From JAPPKS01 sp963667895 (GTDB lineage Bacteria > Poribacteria > WGA-4E > PCPOR2b), in the NCBI GenBank assembly GCA_965223985.1, contig OZ245030.1:1674001-1738000 (forward strand): a stretch of 64,000 bases of DNA, written 5' to 3'. Under the pieces are notes generated by a model. It was not told the origin of the DNA, did no database searches, and worked only from the letters and a program-made list of their open reading frames with translations. Position 1 is the stretch's first letter. Each line of letters opens with the position of its first letter. Positions 1 through 9,140 of the stretch are shown one piece after another. The position numbers and the translations under genes were made by a program.

Positions 1-355
1 CAATGAGATACCATCCGATTTCGCTCTCTTCATTGCGAAGACTGCATGTATCCATCATAAGCTGTTCAAAACTCTCAGCGACTAACGCAGCAACTGTAGC
101 CTCTCTTAATCGAGCGTAGGCTTCAAGTCGTCCCCAGTGATCCCAATCTGCCTTGCCGAATTGGTTTTCGACAACGAGGATGCCATCCTCGCCGTCAGCG
201 ACAATATCCGCCACGCGCGTGCCAATCCTGGATTCTGTCTCCACCTCTTCAAAATTGCCGACGCTAAGAGCGTGGAGCGTAGTGGCAAGATCTTCCGAGA
301 AATCTTCTTCCTGGTCGTAAACTTCTGAGAGCGGTATTGACTGTTGAAGGTTCAT
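1..355 (-). CDS. PD-(D/E)XK nuclease-like protein, N-terminal part (runs off window)
   Basis: An open frame on the minus strand begins with ATG at 355-353 and runs through the left edge, so only about 118 N-terminal residues are visible. The stretch reads ...RVADIVADGEDGILVVENQ followed by FGKADWDHWGRLEAYAR. This resembles the nuclease-like domain found in DUF4268-type proteins, where an acidic residue, then a VxEN(Q) strand, then D-H-x-G-x-L-x-x-Y forms a PD-(D/E)XK core. Such domains occur in restriction-like or Holliday-junction-like nucleases, but the C-terminal half that would settle this lies outside the window. No strong Shine-Dalgarno is seen upstream of the ATG. The family call comes from motif resemblance only. 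Confidence 0.5.
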   Translation of the reverse strand, partial: MNLQQSIPLSEVYDQEEDFSEDLATTLHALSVGNFEEVETESRIGTRVADIVADGEDGILVVENQFGKADWDHWGRLEAYARLREATVAALVAESFEQLMMDTCSLRNEESEIGWYLI

Positions 356-438
356 TTGATTATGATTCTTCTATTGGGGATGTTCCGGTTGAAACCACCG
401 GGGAAATGTTAAAATCTAAGTCAAGCGACTTGTTCACA

Positions 439-3435
439 TCAAAAATCCAGACTCACACCCATCATGACCAAGCGTGGAGCACTCCAGGAGAGCGGACTCG
501 AATGTTTCTTAGCGTTGAGCGGTAGACCGTACCGGTCATACGTGACCGGATCAATCAAATCATCCAAATTTTTCGTGTTGAAGATGTTCCGAATATCCGC
601 AAAGAAAGTGTACGCCATCCCAGCACGTGCGATTCGCTTGCTAAGAAGTAGGTCAACATTGTACGTTGGCGGGTACCGCTTCGAGTTCACGTCAGGTTTG
701 ACCGGCGCGTTAGGATTTGGTGTGTAAGGCAAGCCGCTAGCGTACCTGCCAATCAAATTAACCGCAGCATTGAGCGGCAATTGAATCCCCAGCGTTCCGG
801 ACACAATGTGCCTTTGATCCCAGTCTAAGGGATGACTTTCAGTCACTTCAGGCTGTTGGTAATAATAGGTCAGGTAGCCCAGAGATCGACTGGAACCTTT
901 CCCCTTCGCGACGGAATACGTATAGCTGAACATCCCGGAAACTCGACTCTGCCCCGTGCCCCATTTGCGAGCTGTGAACTCAAATCCTTGAACCCTTCCG
1001 TAAATGTCATTGATGAAATAACTGTAATCGTTGATAATATCGACATGCACACTACTCACAAGGTCGTCGATATCCTTCGTGAACCCAGTCAGGTCAACGG
1101 TTAAGTCGTCGGTAAGTTGCTGCGCCACTCCGACTTCGTAGGCGATTGTTTTCTCAGGTTCGAGGTCGGGATTCCCTTTTCTGCGAATGGCGCCCCGCAT
1201 ATCAAAGTAAAGATTTTCGTAGAGATCGTCGCCCTGCGGAATCTGGTAGTAATGCCCGTACGAAAAGTGAAACTTCGCCCGATCTGTAATCGGAAACGAA
1301 ATGCCGAGGCGTGGGGCAAGCATCTGTTTGACCGAAGGCTCAACCGGATCCTTGATGATGGGTAACCCAACTTTGTAGTCATCATAATCTAACTCGATTG
1401 TTCCATCAGGGTTGAGCATAAGCGGATCTTTAGGATCATCGGGGAGGTCGCCCTCCGGATTATACCGCTCATACCGCAATCCTGCATTGACAATCATTCC
1501 GGCATACTCCATCTTGTCTTGTACATACAAGCTGATAGTGCTAGGCGCTACATCATAGAACTCCAAGTAGAGGTTTGAACTCCCATAATTTTGGGTGCCG
1601 AGATTGTAGAGATCGTGTGACGTAAATCCAAGCCCTGTCTGGATCTGGTGATTTGCCGTAACTTGGCTGGCAAAATCCGCTTTCAGTATTGATGTCGTCG
1701 AATCGCGGGTGGTCCAGACGTCGTAATCTCCAGCAATAAAGTAGTTTGTATCGTTGTACGCCTGCGGGGTCGGGTTTCTAATTCTTCCCTCTTCCTCATT
1801 TTCTTCAACAGATTTTTCGAGGTCCCAAGCGTTTTCATCAAACGTTTTATCCAGCGGATTCCATAATTTCCCTGGTTGATGGCTCTCATAGGAACGGTGA
1901 AATTGCCCAACTGTCAGCGTGTAGAAGGTGCCTGAGTTAAGATTGTGTGAAAGTTGCAGCGACATGCTCCGCCCATCCCGGTTCGTCACCGGAATCGCGC
2001 TGGGTAAAAAACGCAGGGAACCGCCATAGGAGTCGGCTTCCCGCTGATCGAACAGCCCACTTGCAGTGAGTTTGATCTCAGGTGTTACTTCAAACTTGAG
2101 CTTGCCCTGAAGCGTGTATCCTCTCGCGCTATTATTGGGCAGGTAGCTTTCATCTCGCCGCAACTGGCTGGAGGCGGAAAATGTCAAGCGATTGCCCCAT
2201 ATAGGTCCGCTGAGTGCGAATTCCCCAATATGGCTGGGCCGTAGTTCATAATTCTTAGTATCGTTGAACAACCCGCTGTACTGGTCCAAATCCACGGTGT
2301 AGCCGTCTAAAAGCGTCACCTGTTTTTTCTCATAGTCAATAACGGTACCATCGGCGTCCTGATAAGGTTGGCGTGCCGTAATGACCTCGCCCGTATCGGG
2401 GTTTACCTTGGGTTCGCCTGATTCCGAATCAATAACAGGAAGGAGCGGGTTTCCCGTCCTGTCTGCGTACACCCCTGGGAAAATCTCAGTGAATTCTACC
2501 TGTGCATCGCCCTCTCGCGCTGCCAACTCGGAAACGGTAATGTCTTCCCCGCGATAGGGCGTTTGATAATCGTAGGGTTTTCCGAGGAAGATTCCTCTGA
2601 AAGGTTCAAGTGCCACTGGTCGGAAGCCGCTATCCGGATCGAGCCAAGGACCGTATAACGGGTCGCCGTGGTGCTCACCCCACTGCCCAATGCGATACCG
2701 GATTCGACCAGAAAATTCTTGGGTGCCAGCTTTCGTGATGAGATTAATCACGCCGGATTGCGCGTCGCCGTGTTCCGCATTGAATCCGCCCGTGATGACT
2801 TCCATCTGTTCAATCGAATTCGCGTTGACCTGTACACCCAAGCCTCTGCCAATAGGATCATTAATCGGGATGCCGTCAATTAGATATTTAATCTCCATCG
2901 AACGCCCCCCGCGAATATGGATCGAGCCGGTTGCGTTATCGACCGCGACGCCAGCCTGCGTTTCGAGAATCCCATTCACGGTGTCACGGGGCATGGCAGC
3001 AATCTCGTCCGCTTCAATAATCCTTGTGCTTTGCGTAACATCCCGCTTTATCAGCGGTTTGGTTGCTGTAACCTCTATTTCTTCGAGGGTGATAACCTCA
3101 GCAGCATCCAGCGCGAAGTTTAAGGTTGTGGTGAGTCCGGCGAACACCTTCGCGCCTACCACAGTCTTCGAAGCGTAGCCAGTGAGTTCGGCTTTTACAT
3201 CATAACCGCCCGGCGGGATGTTTGTCATGACATAATAGCCGTCGTCATTTGTTGTCGCGGTGCTGCTTGTCCCGACAATTGTTAACGCGGCATTCGCAAG
3301 CGGTGCACTCGTCGCTTCATCGGTGATTACACCCGAAATCTTACCGATGATGGCGGCGGAGGCATTACGCATGCTTACTCCAAACATTAGCACCGCTGCG
3401 ATAAGTATCCAGAAGCAAGGTGCTGTTTTTTTCAT
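439..3435 (-). CDS. TonB-dependent outer membrane receptor with carboxypeptidase-regulatory-like domain
   Basis: About 998 residues. A signal peptide (MKKTAPCFWILIAAVLMFGV...) is followed by a carboxypeptidase-regulatory-like beta-sandwich (about residues 30-110: GVITDEATSAPLANAAL, DGYYVMTNIPPGGYDV). A TonB plug follows at about 115-250 (TRIIEADEIAAMPRDTVNGI, VHIRGGRSxEIKYLIDG-type motif, GxxNAEHGDAQSGVINLITK), then a long 22-strand-type barrel ending in a short aromatic-containing C-terminal strand (VMMGVSLDF). Such receptors move siderophores, glycans or other large substrates across the outer membrane using TonB energy; the substrate cannot be told here. I prefer the ATG at 3435 over 3441 because GGAG sits 8 nt from it. 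The next gene on the same strand is a lipoprotein, but the 216-bp gap argues against tight coupling. Confidence 0.9.
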   Translation of the reverse strand: MKKTAPCFWILIAAVLMFGVSMRNASAAIIGKISGVITDEATSAPLANAALTIVGTSSTATTNDDGYYVMTNIPPGGYDVKAELTGYASKTVVGAKVFAGLTTTLNFALDAAEVITLEEIEVTATKPLIKRDVTQSTRIIEADEIAAMPRDTVNGILETQAGVAVDNATGSIHIRGGRSMEIKYLIDGIPINDPIGRGLGVQVNANSIEQMEVITGGFNAEHGDAQSGVINLITKAGTQEFSGRIRYRIGQWGEHHGDPLYGPWLDPDSGFRPVALEPFRGIFLGKPYDYQTPYRGEDITVSELAAREGDAQVEFTEIFPGVYADRTGNPLLPVIDSESGEPKVNPDTGEVITARQPYQDADGTVIDYEKKQVTLLDGYTVDLDQYSGLFNDTKNYELRPSHIGEFALSGPIWGNRLTFSASSQLRRDESYLPNNSARGYTLQGKLKFEVTPEIKLTASGLFDQREADSYGGSLRFLPSAIPVTNRDGRSMSLQLSHNLNSGTFYTLTVGQFHRSYESHQPGKLWNPLDKTFDENAWDLEKSVEENEEEGRIRNPTPQAYNDTNYFIAGDYDVWTTRDSTTSILKADFASQVTANHQIQTGLGFTSHDLYNLGTQNYGSSNLYLEFYDVAPSTISLYVQDKMEYAGMIVNAGLRYERYNPEGDLPDDPKDPLMLNPDGTIELDYDDYKVGLPIIKDPVEPSVKQMLAPRLGISFPITDRAKFHFSYGHYYQIPQGDDLYENLYFDMRGAIRRKGNPDLEPEKTIAYEVGVAQQLTDDLTVDLTGFTKDIDDLVSSVHVDIINDYSYFINDIYGRVQGFEFTARKWGTGQSRVSGMFSYTYSVAKGKGSSRSLGYLTYYYQQPEVTESHPLDWDQRHIVSGTLGIQLPLNAAVNLIGRYASGLPYTPNPNAPVKPDVNSKRYPPTYNVDLLLSKRIARAGMAYTFFADIRNIFNTKNLDDLIDPVTYDRYGLPLNAKKHSSPLSWSAPRLVMMGVSLDF

Positions 3436-3657
3436 TGACATCTCTCCTGAAAATCAAGCATTGTGAGTCTTGACAATAGTCTCGCTAATGGCGTCATGTT
3501 TTGTAAAACGGTCACTCGCCAGATGATTTTTCGCTATTCTTAAACTTGTAATACCTCGACTCTGCAACTCCGCTCCTTCGGTCAATTTCAGGTGAAATTA
3601 TAACACATTTCTAGGCAATACGTCGTGCTTAACTTGGATTTTCAGCGCTTGATCCAA

Positions 3658-4209
3658 CTACTCAGCACGTCTCATAAGAACTATCGTTCCGGTTGACCCA
3701 GTTGACCTTAGGGTGAGCATATCTCCGGATAAACTCCAAGTGGTTTCTTCAATGGAAATTGAGCTTTGCTCTCCTGTGTAGTTTAGTGAATCCCAGACGT
3801 CTTTAGGTTCGAGTATTACCTTTTTTTCTTCTGCAACGAATGACAGCGTTGAACCTGACAGAGTATATTTCCCGTTAGTGATGAAAATCTGCCTGAGCGT
3901 GACGAGAACACCATCACTTTTAGTGACTGTCGATTCAAATCCTAGATTGAGAGAATACGAACCATCGGCGGCAATAACAACCTCATTCTCGGTAATCTTG
4001 GTCTCTAGTCCTTGTATTTGCCCTTCGGTTCCAAAACCAAAGGCAAACGACAAAGCAAAAGTAAGTAAGCTAGCAACTGAGCTAAGGGGTTGATCGTCAA
4101 TTGATACTATCTCCCACGAACCAACCAGTGTCGGCTCGTCTTCGTCACTGCTACCGCAACCCATCACAACCAGTAGAATTAGTACAAACACGGGAAATTT
4201 TCTCATCAT
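3658..4209 (-). CDS. Lipocalin-like lipoprotein
   Basis: About 184 residues. The N-terminus MMRKFPVFVLILLVVMGCGSS is a signal peptide with a lipobox (VVMGC), so the mature protein is probably lipidated and periplasmic or surface-anchored. The mature start (LVGSWEIVSIDDQPL) and the closing SGDMLTLRSTGSTGTIVLMRR resemble small lipocalin-like proteins that begin with a GxW strand and form an eight-stranded barrel. The start is taken at 4209 because GGAG lies 9 nt upstream. No partner gene is obvious. Function unknown. Confidence 0.65.
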   Translation of the reverse strand: MMRKFPVFVLILLVVMGCGSSDEDEPTLVGSWEIVSIDDQPLSSVASLLTFALSFAFGFGTEGQIQGLETKITENEVVIAADGSYSLNLGFESTVTKSDGVLVTLRQIFITNGKYTLSGSTLSFVAEEKKVILEPKDVWDSLNYTGEQSSISIEETTWSLSGDMLTLRSTGSTGTIVLMRRAE

Positions 4210-4619
4210 ATCTCTATATTCTCCATACTTGTAATCAGGCAAGTTAGTTCAACCCCCGGTTTTTTTGTCCCCTCTCAATGTGCAATACTCCACATCATAT
4301 AGGGCTTGCGATTACCCGCGTCTGAATCAACTCGTGGGCGTCAATCACGACACGCCGGATGTTTCTAGTCAACCAACTTTATTGAGTTCGTCAAAAGACA
4401 AATCTCAAGAAGGGCATGTCCTTCCTAGTACAGCATCAGATAAGTATCGACAATATCTGTAGGATCAACTGAGCGAATAGCGAAGGCGATAGTAAACCCG
4501 CACGATAGTCCTGCTTAGTTTCCTAGACCCGATTATCGGGACAGGGATGCCCCTCCTACAGCGGAATAATACAACCGATTCATGTTTTTCTGACAGTGTA
4601 GTAGATAATTCGTCTCGAA
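4210..4619. other. Intergenic region with dispersed 32-bp repeat
   Basis: No convincing gene. It holds one copy of the dispersed repeat at 4462-4493, plus a second, shorter echo (cccgcacgatagtcctgc) just after it and a CCTCCTACAG tail resembling the GTAGG-type element seen elsewhere. Short open frames here have no ribosome-binding site or recognisable product. Confidence 0.5.
4462..4493 (+). repeat. Dispersed intergenic repeat B, copy 1
   Basis: A 32-nt unit starting GGATCAACTGAGCGAATAG and ending GAAGGCGATAGT. It matches copies at 16336-16412, 18672-18703, 22328-22388, 26268-26299, 26366-26395, 28256-28351, 34653-34684, 34760-34791, 41408-41438, 41456-41487, 44902-44959, 52845-52876 and 58417-58448. 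All copies found are between genes. Confidence 0.85.
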
Positions 4620-6167
4620 TCAACGGGTTTCTTGTCGAAGCCCGATCCAGAGACAGACCGTCATTCCCAATAGGACGATGGCGAACGGGGCGCCGGTTGC
4701 GAGCGAGGCTGCCTGCAACGACTTCAGACCTCCACCAAGTAGCAATGCGATGGCAACCAACCCCTCAATCGTACACCAGAAAACGCGTTGAGACACCGGC
4801 GCATCCATTTTTCCGCCGGCTGCTATGGTGTCAATGATGAGCGAGCCTGAGTCTGATGAGGTAACGAAAAAGATAATTGTCAGAAGCATTGCGACGGAGG
4901 AAAGCAGCACTGTCCACGGCAGTTCATCAAACATCTTGAACAGTGCGATTTCCAGTTTCCAAGCGTCAACGTTCTCAGTCACGCCGGTATAGCCGTCAAC
5001 GATATGCTGGTGGAGCGCAGTGCCGCCGAATGCGCCAAACCACAGTAAACATAGCAGCGTCGGCAGGAGTAGCACGAAGATTACGAATTGGCGTACCGTA
5101 CGCCCCTTTGAAATGCGGGCAATGAAGGTGCCAACGAACGGCGCCCAAGCTATCCACCACGCCCAGTAGAACGTGGTCCAGTCGTGAAAGAAGCCGGTAT
5201 CCTCGCGCCCGATCCAATTGCTGAGTGGCACAATCTTGACAACATAGCCAACAAGCCCATTGAACATACTCCGGAAAATGTAGAGCGTAGGACCGAGAAT
5301 GATAACAGCCAAAAGCAGCAGAAACGCGAGGATAATGTTGAACTGGCTAAGACGCTTGATACCGACATTAATTCCCGTCATCACCGATGCCAGCGCGATA
5401 CCCGTAATCACCACAATCAACACTACCATCGTGGTATTGTTTGCGGGAACATCAAACAGGTAGTTCATGCCGGATGTGACCTGTTTCACTCCCAATCCGA
5501 GCGAGGTCGCTAGCCCGAACAGGCCTGCGAATATGGCGAACGTATCAATGATATGGCCAGGCCAGCCCCAGATACGGTCACCGAGCAGCGGATAGAACGC
5601 CGATCGGATGGTGAGAGGAAGTCCCCGGTTGAAAGCGAAGTATCCGAGCGAAAGTCCGACGACGCCGTAGATTGCCCAGCCTTGAATTCCCCAGTGAAAA
5701 ACCGTCGCCGATATGCCGGTGACAGCGGCTTCCGCCGACCCAGGGGTAATACCGAGCGGGGGCTTCTTCAGGTAGTACATCGGCTCCGCCACGCCGAAAA
5801 ACAGCAGACCGATGCCTACGCCTGCCGCGAATAGCATGGAAATCCAGGTCAAATAGGAGTATTCCGGTTTCGCATCTGCTCCCCCGAGGCGCACCTTGCC
5901 GAGTGGAGAGAGCGCCACAACCAGACAAAACAGAGTGACAACATTGGCTGTGATCATGAACAACCAATCAAGGTTCGTCGTGAGCCAGACGCGGACATCT
6001 ACAAACAGTTTTGTCGCGCCTTCCTGAAACACGAGTGCCCCAATGACAAAGGCGAGGATGGCGATTGCGGAAATTACGAAGACTGGAGTCAAGTAGATAT
6101 CTAAACCGAATAACTTCCGGTACTCCCTGTCATCCGGCAGTTGTGGTTGCATTCCTTCTTCACGCAT
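4620..6167 (-). CDS. BCCT-family betaine/choline/carnitine transporter
   Basis: About 515 residues and about 12 membrane helices, the normal size for BCCT carriers, which take up glycine betaine, choline, carnitine or ectoine at the inner membrane with Na+ or H+. Hallmarks visible are FFGVAEPMYY, the tryptophan-rich substrate segment WTTFYWAWWIAWAPFVGTFI, ISKGRTVRQF after it, and the glycine-rich helix SVMTGINVGIKRLSQFN. The GGAG lies 10 nt from ATG 6167, so I use that start rather than the TTG at 6173. A BCCT carrier fits life at marine salinity. The exact substrate is not decidable from sequence alone. Confidence 0.92.
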   Translation of the reverse strand: MREEGMQPQLPDDREYRKLFGLDIYLTPVFVISAIAILAFVIGALVFQEGATKLFVDVRVWLTTNLDWLFMITANVVTLFCLVVALSPLGKVRLGGADAKPEYSYLTWISMLFAAGVGIGLLFFGVAEPMYYLKKPPLGITPGSAEAAVTGISATVFHWGIQGWAIYGVVGLSLGYFAFNRGLPLTIRSAFYPLLGDRIWGWPGHIIDTFAIFAGLFGLATSLGLGVKQVTSGMNYLFDVPANNTTMVVLIVVITGIALASVMTGINVGIKRLSQFNIILAFLLLLAVIILGPTLYIFRSMFNGLVGYVVKIVPLSNWIGREDTGFFHDWTTFYWAWWIAWAPFVGTFIARISKGRTVRQFVIFVLLLPTLLCLLWFGAFGGTALHQHIVDGYTGVTENVDAWKLEIALFKMFDELPWTVLLSSVAMLLTIIFFVTSSDSGSLIIDTIAAGGKMDAPVSQRVFWCTIEGLVAIALLLGGGLKSLQAASLATGAPFAIVLLGMTVCLWIGLRQETR

Positions 6168-6227
6168 TTTCAATATTCTCCTTCCGGTTGGACAGATACA
6201 GAGGTCCGCCGCTACAAGCGTTTACGC

Positions 6228-7481
6228 CTAGAAATAGTAACCAAAGTTAATGTTAATTCGCCAATTCCACGCGTCATTTCCGTTGGCACCATAATCACCG
6301 GCACCCGTATAGATGTTGGCGTAATCCTCTTTGTTTCCGTCAGCATCAACGTTACCGACAAAGCCGTTGCCGTTGGAAAGTGCAAAATCGCTATACGTAT
6401 ACAGCGCACCGAAGATTGTCCAACTCGCACCAAGCGTCATGAGCGTACTGTTGTTGAAGCCTTCTACCGTTTTCATAATGGTGCTCCACTCGATATAAGG
6501 CGTAACACTATTTACCCACGAGATACCCGATGCATCTATACCGTTGTAGCGCAGAGATAGCGCGGGAATTAATCCCTTGGATGCTATGGGCCAAGCGAAA
6601 TCGTAAGCACCCATTGGGATCAGGTCGCCGGTACCCCAGGGCGTTTCATCAGCAATGTTGTATGCATAATAGGAAAATTGAGAGAAGAGCGTGAAATCCG
6701 AGAATGTGTTCTTCATGTGCGCGGAAAGCGCATAGTGATTCGCGCCATCATCATCCACATCCGTTCCCTTCAACAACCCGTATTGAAGCGACGCGCCCAC
6801 ATCTCCGATTTTCTCAAGCGTATAGATTCCACGCAGGTTAAGTTGATGTTGTTCATCAAACCCGTTCTCACCTGCGTCCCATTCAACGTTCCCTTCTGCA
6901 TCGGCTTTTTCCGCCCATTTGACGATGTCATAACTGTACCGCGAACTCGCAACGCTACTCCCGTCGGTCTGGAATTCGCTCTGGAGAAAGTAGCCCACAT
7001 CAAGCGCCAGTTTACCCATGGTGTCACTCCATCTAATTCCCAGATCCATGTCGTCGGCAAGCCCAACATAGAAATGTTGGTCAAAGAACCAACTGCTTGA
7101 AACACCGTAGGGACCTGGACCAAAGGGGACACGTACAATACCCGCTTTGACAGTGCCTAACTCACCGAGATTATACCCTAACCAAGCGGTGTGTATCATG
7201 CTGTAGGTGTCGTACCATCGGTATTCGAGCCTACTGATGACATTCTGATAGTTCACATCGGAATTCAGGCGGAAAATCTCAAGGTCAACATCACCAATCT
7301 TTTCGCTGCGGCGGTGGGGGTTTTCCTCATCCCCGTAGGTACCGTAGGCATATCCCACCCGCATAGCGCCCCCAATCTTAATCGGGCTTTTTTTGTCCTC
7401 CGCAAGCGCAACCCATTGTGAGGCAAACAACAGAACTGCGATGCCGAGACTCAAGGTTCCCTTGTATCTCATATTTTTCAC
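6228..7481 (-). CDS. Porin-like outer membrane beta-barrel protein
   Basis: About 418 residues. I start at GTG 7481 (VKNMRYKGTLSLGIAVLLFASQWVALAED) because AAAGGA sits 8 nt upstream and a signal peptide follows directly. The mature chain is a series of short alternating strands (GGAMRVGYAYG, LEYRWYDTYSMIHTAWLGYNLG, FSQFSYYAYNIADETP) with acidic Gly/Asn-rich loops, and it ends in INFGYYF with the C-terminal Phe typical of barrels recognised by BamA. The layout resembles diffusion porins. It lies 60 bp upstream of the BCCT gene on the same strand, so porin and carrier may be co-transcribed for solute uptake; that link is an inference. Confidence 0.72.
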   Translation of the reverse strand: MKNMRYKGTLSLGIAVLLFASQWVALAEDKKSPIKIGGAMRVGYAYGTYGDEENPHRRSEKIGDVDLEIFRLNSDVNYQNVISRLEYRWYDTYSMIHTAWLGYNLGELGTVKAGIVRVPFGPGPYGVSSSWFFDQHFYVGLADDMDLGIRWSDTMGKLALDVGYFLQSEFQTDGSSVASSRYSYDIVKWAEKADAEGNVEWDAGENGFDEQHQLNLRGIYTLEKIGDVGASLQYGLLKGTDVDDDGANHYALSAHMKNTFSDFTLFSQFSYYAYNIADETPWGTGDLIPMGAYDFAWPIASKGLIPALSLRYNGIDASGISWVNSVTPYIEWSTIMKTVEGFNNSTLMTLGASWTIFGALYTYSDFALSNGNGFVGNVDADGNKEDYANIYTGAGDYGANGNDAWNWRININFGYYF

Positions 7482-7829
7482 AGCATGTATCCTTTCTACT
7501 TTTGCAAAGGCAGATGAGAACCTGCTCTGCCTTTGTCTATCCGATTCGCAAATTCGCGGGCGAGCCGTAATCAACGAATACTGCATCCATTGTAAGCATT
7601 AAGCAGATTAGAATCAACTATATTATTAGCTAAGTTGCTACTTGAAAACACTGTTGAGAAATGCTCGGAAGTTTCATAGTTTTCATAGTTTTTCCGAGGA
7701 AACGCGAGAATTTGTTGAGACTAAAAAGGGTAATAACTCTTGCTACGACTGGTTTTTGTGCGCTTTACACAAGGAGAGATCGGAAAAGCACTATGAAATC
7801 CAAGATGCTACCTTAATCGGAGAATCGGT
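7482..7829. other. Intergenic region, no gene seen
   Basis: A 348-bp gap with no supported gene. It contains the 19-bp motif GTTTCATAGTTTTCATAGT at 7671-7689 (two TTTCATAG units), which recurs exactly in inverted orientation at 26097-26115. A plus-strand frame at 7642-7833 overlies it but has no recognisable product. Confidence 0.45.
7671..7689 (+). repeat. 19-bp motif with tandem TTTCATAG units
   Basis: Sequence GTTTCATAGTTTTCATAGT. The identical 19-mer is present in reverse complement at 26097-26115, another intergenic gap. Such a match is unlikely by chance within 64 kb. It could be an operator, an iteron-like site or a remnant of a mobile sequence. Confidence 0.6.
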
Positions 7830-8024
7830 CTAGTTGTGCGCGAAGATAGTTGGCCAAAGTAGCTTGTCCCTCGTAATCATTTGCTTTCCCCGCTGTAATG
7901 ATACGGCCCGTATTGCCGCGCCAAGCGTAAACCACAACTGAAATCCGCCAGAGCCATCATTATGACACTCCGCTTCTGATGCTGATTTAAACTGCTCACA
8001 GATGGGAACGAAAAGAACGCTCAT
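7830..8024 (-). CDS. Small hypothetical protein downstream of nurA
   Basis: About 64 residues (MSVLFVPICEQFKSASE...KLLWPTIFAHN). Support is positional: GAGGAG stands 4 nt before the ATG at 8024, and the frame overlaps the 3' end of the NurA gene by 29 nt on the same strand, as expected for a translationally coupled third gene. No family is recognised. It may also be a chance frame. Confidence 0.35.
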   Translation of the reverse strand: MSVLFVPICEQFKSASEAECHNDGSGGFQLWFTLGAAIRAVSLQRGKQMITRDKLLWPTIFAHN

Positions 8025-9123
8025 CTGTCTCCTCAAAAAATAACTCCTCGCTCTGAGTCGCCATCTTAACTGCAATTCGATCTTTTAAGATTCGCGGACT
8101 GAAATTCTTGCGAACTTCCTCATCAACTCGGTTCAATAAAAATGGGATTTCGTGCCCAGGATTGTTCATTTGACAATCAGCCGCCATGATGCGTAGCATG
8201 TCCTCTAGATGATCTTCGTGTACCTCAAAACCGAACGCCTTGTTCCGAGGCTTAAAGACACCTCTGAATATATCTCGGGCGATGCCATTCGTAAACCTAT
8301 CTAATACATAGCGGTTACGGGTTGCATTGCTCTGATTTAAGTGATTTGCCACAGTCTCAACCACGTAAACTTCACCGGAGTTAAGGGCACGAGCGAACTT
8401 TGTAAATACAGGATTCGCTATATTTTTGATGACACCCAGAGCTTGCCTTTCTTTATTTGCAAACAACCTATTATATAATTGCCTTCCTGCTTTGATTGAT
8501 ACAAGGTATTCATCAACCAAAGGACCATCCAAGAACAGATATGGCTCATCAATTTCAAGACAGTGTTCAATTTCATAATATCGTAAGTACGCTGTCGGAT
8601 ATATGCCGAAAAGACCTAGTTTTTCGCGTGCAATGAAATCATCCGTATCGACTGCATCAGAAAGCAAAACCTTGCTTGACCAATAGTGTAACGATTCTTG
8701 CATTGGCCGACGATGCGAGAGGCTACCAATGCCAACGCAAATCGCTTGCCCAGCAGAATACTTCTGCATCGGAAGGGCGAAGGTGCCGTCTATAGCCGCA
8801 ACCTCCCCTTTCTCCAATTCTCTCGCCTCACTGAATAAACCATACTCCACCTTACGCAACGGCGGTAAGTTGGAATCAACCGGACCGCGTTCCATAGTCT
8901 CCCGCGCTTCCTGCATTGCTCGATTTGCCTGATAGCTGTTGAGCATTTCTACAACATCGTCGGCAATCCCACCGAAATTAGCGGCGAACTCATTTCTTGA
9001 TACACGTCTCGATCGATTGAGGAGTTCGTGGAATATCTTAACCTGTCCATTGCTTTCCGATGGATATTCAACATGTTGCTTGCGTTTCAATGGGTTAAAG
9101 CGTTCCCAAAACCTTCTGAACAT
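7996..9123 (-). CDS. nurA: NurA-domain nuclease
   Basis: 375 residues. NurA enzymes are Mn-dependent 5'-3' nucleases that work with the HerA ATPase in DNA end resection. Signature elements are visible: AAIDGTFALPM (about residue 108, the catalytic aspartate strand), LFLDGPLVDEYL (about 197-208, second acidic strand), and a C-terminal MNNPGHEIPFLLNRVDEEVR segment similar to the conserved closing part of NurA domains. The gene starts 17 bp after the stop of herA on the same strand, the classic pairing. In bacteria such pairs are patchy and can belong to repair or phage-defence modules. The nuclease motif residues appear intact. Confidence 0.8.
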   Translation of the reverse strand: MFRRFWERFNPLKRKQHVEYPSESNGQVKIFHELLNRSRRVSRNEFAANFGGIADDVVEMLNSYQANRAMQEARETMERGPVDSNLPPLRKVEYGLFSEARELEKGEVAAIDGTFALPMQKYSAGQAICVGIGSLSHRRPMQESLHYWSSKVLLSDAVDTDDFIAREKLGLFGIYPTAYLRYYEIEHCLEIDEPYLFLDGPLVDEYLVSIKAGRQLYNRLFANKERQALGVIKNIANPVFTKFARALNSGEVYVVETVANHLNQSNATRNRYVLDRFTNGIARDIFRGVFKPRNKAFGFEVHEDHLEDMLRIMAADCQMNNPGHEIPFLLNRVDEEVRKNFSPRILKDRIAVKMATQSEELFFEETDERSFRSHL

Positions 9124-9140
9124 ATGAAATTGCCCACTTC

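Noticed and set aside
2690..3178. 162-codon plus-strand frame inside the TonB receptor gene
   Set aside because: Lies wholly opposite a strongly supported gene, has low-complexity Ser/Arg-rich content and no ribosome-binding site.
7642..7833. 63-codon plus-strand frame between the porin and nurA regions
   Set aside because: Overlies the duplicated TTTCATAG motif, no ribosome-binding site and no family.
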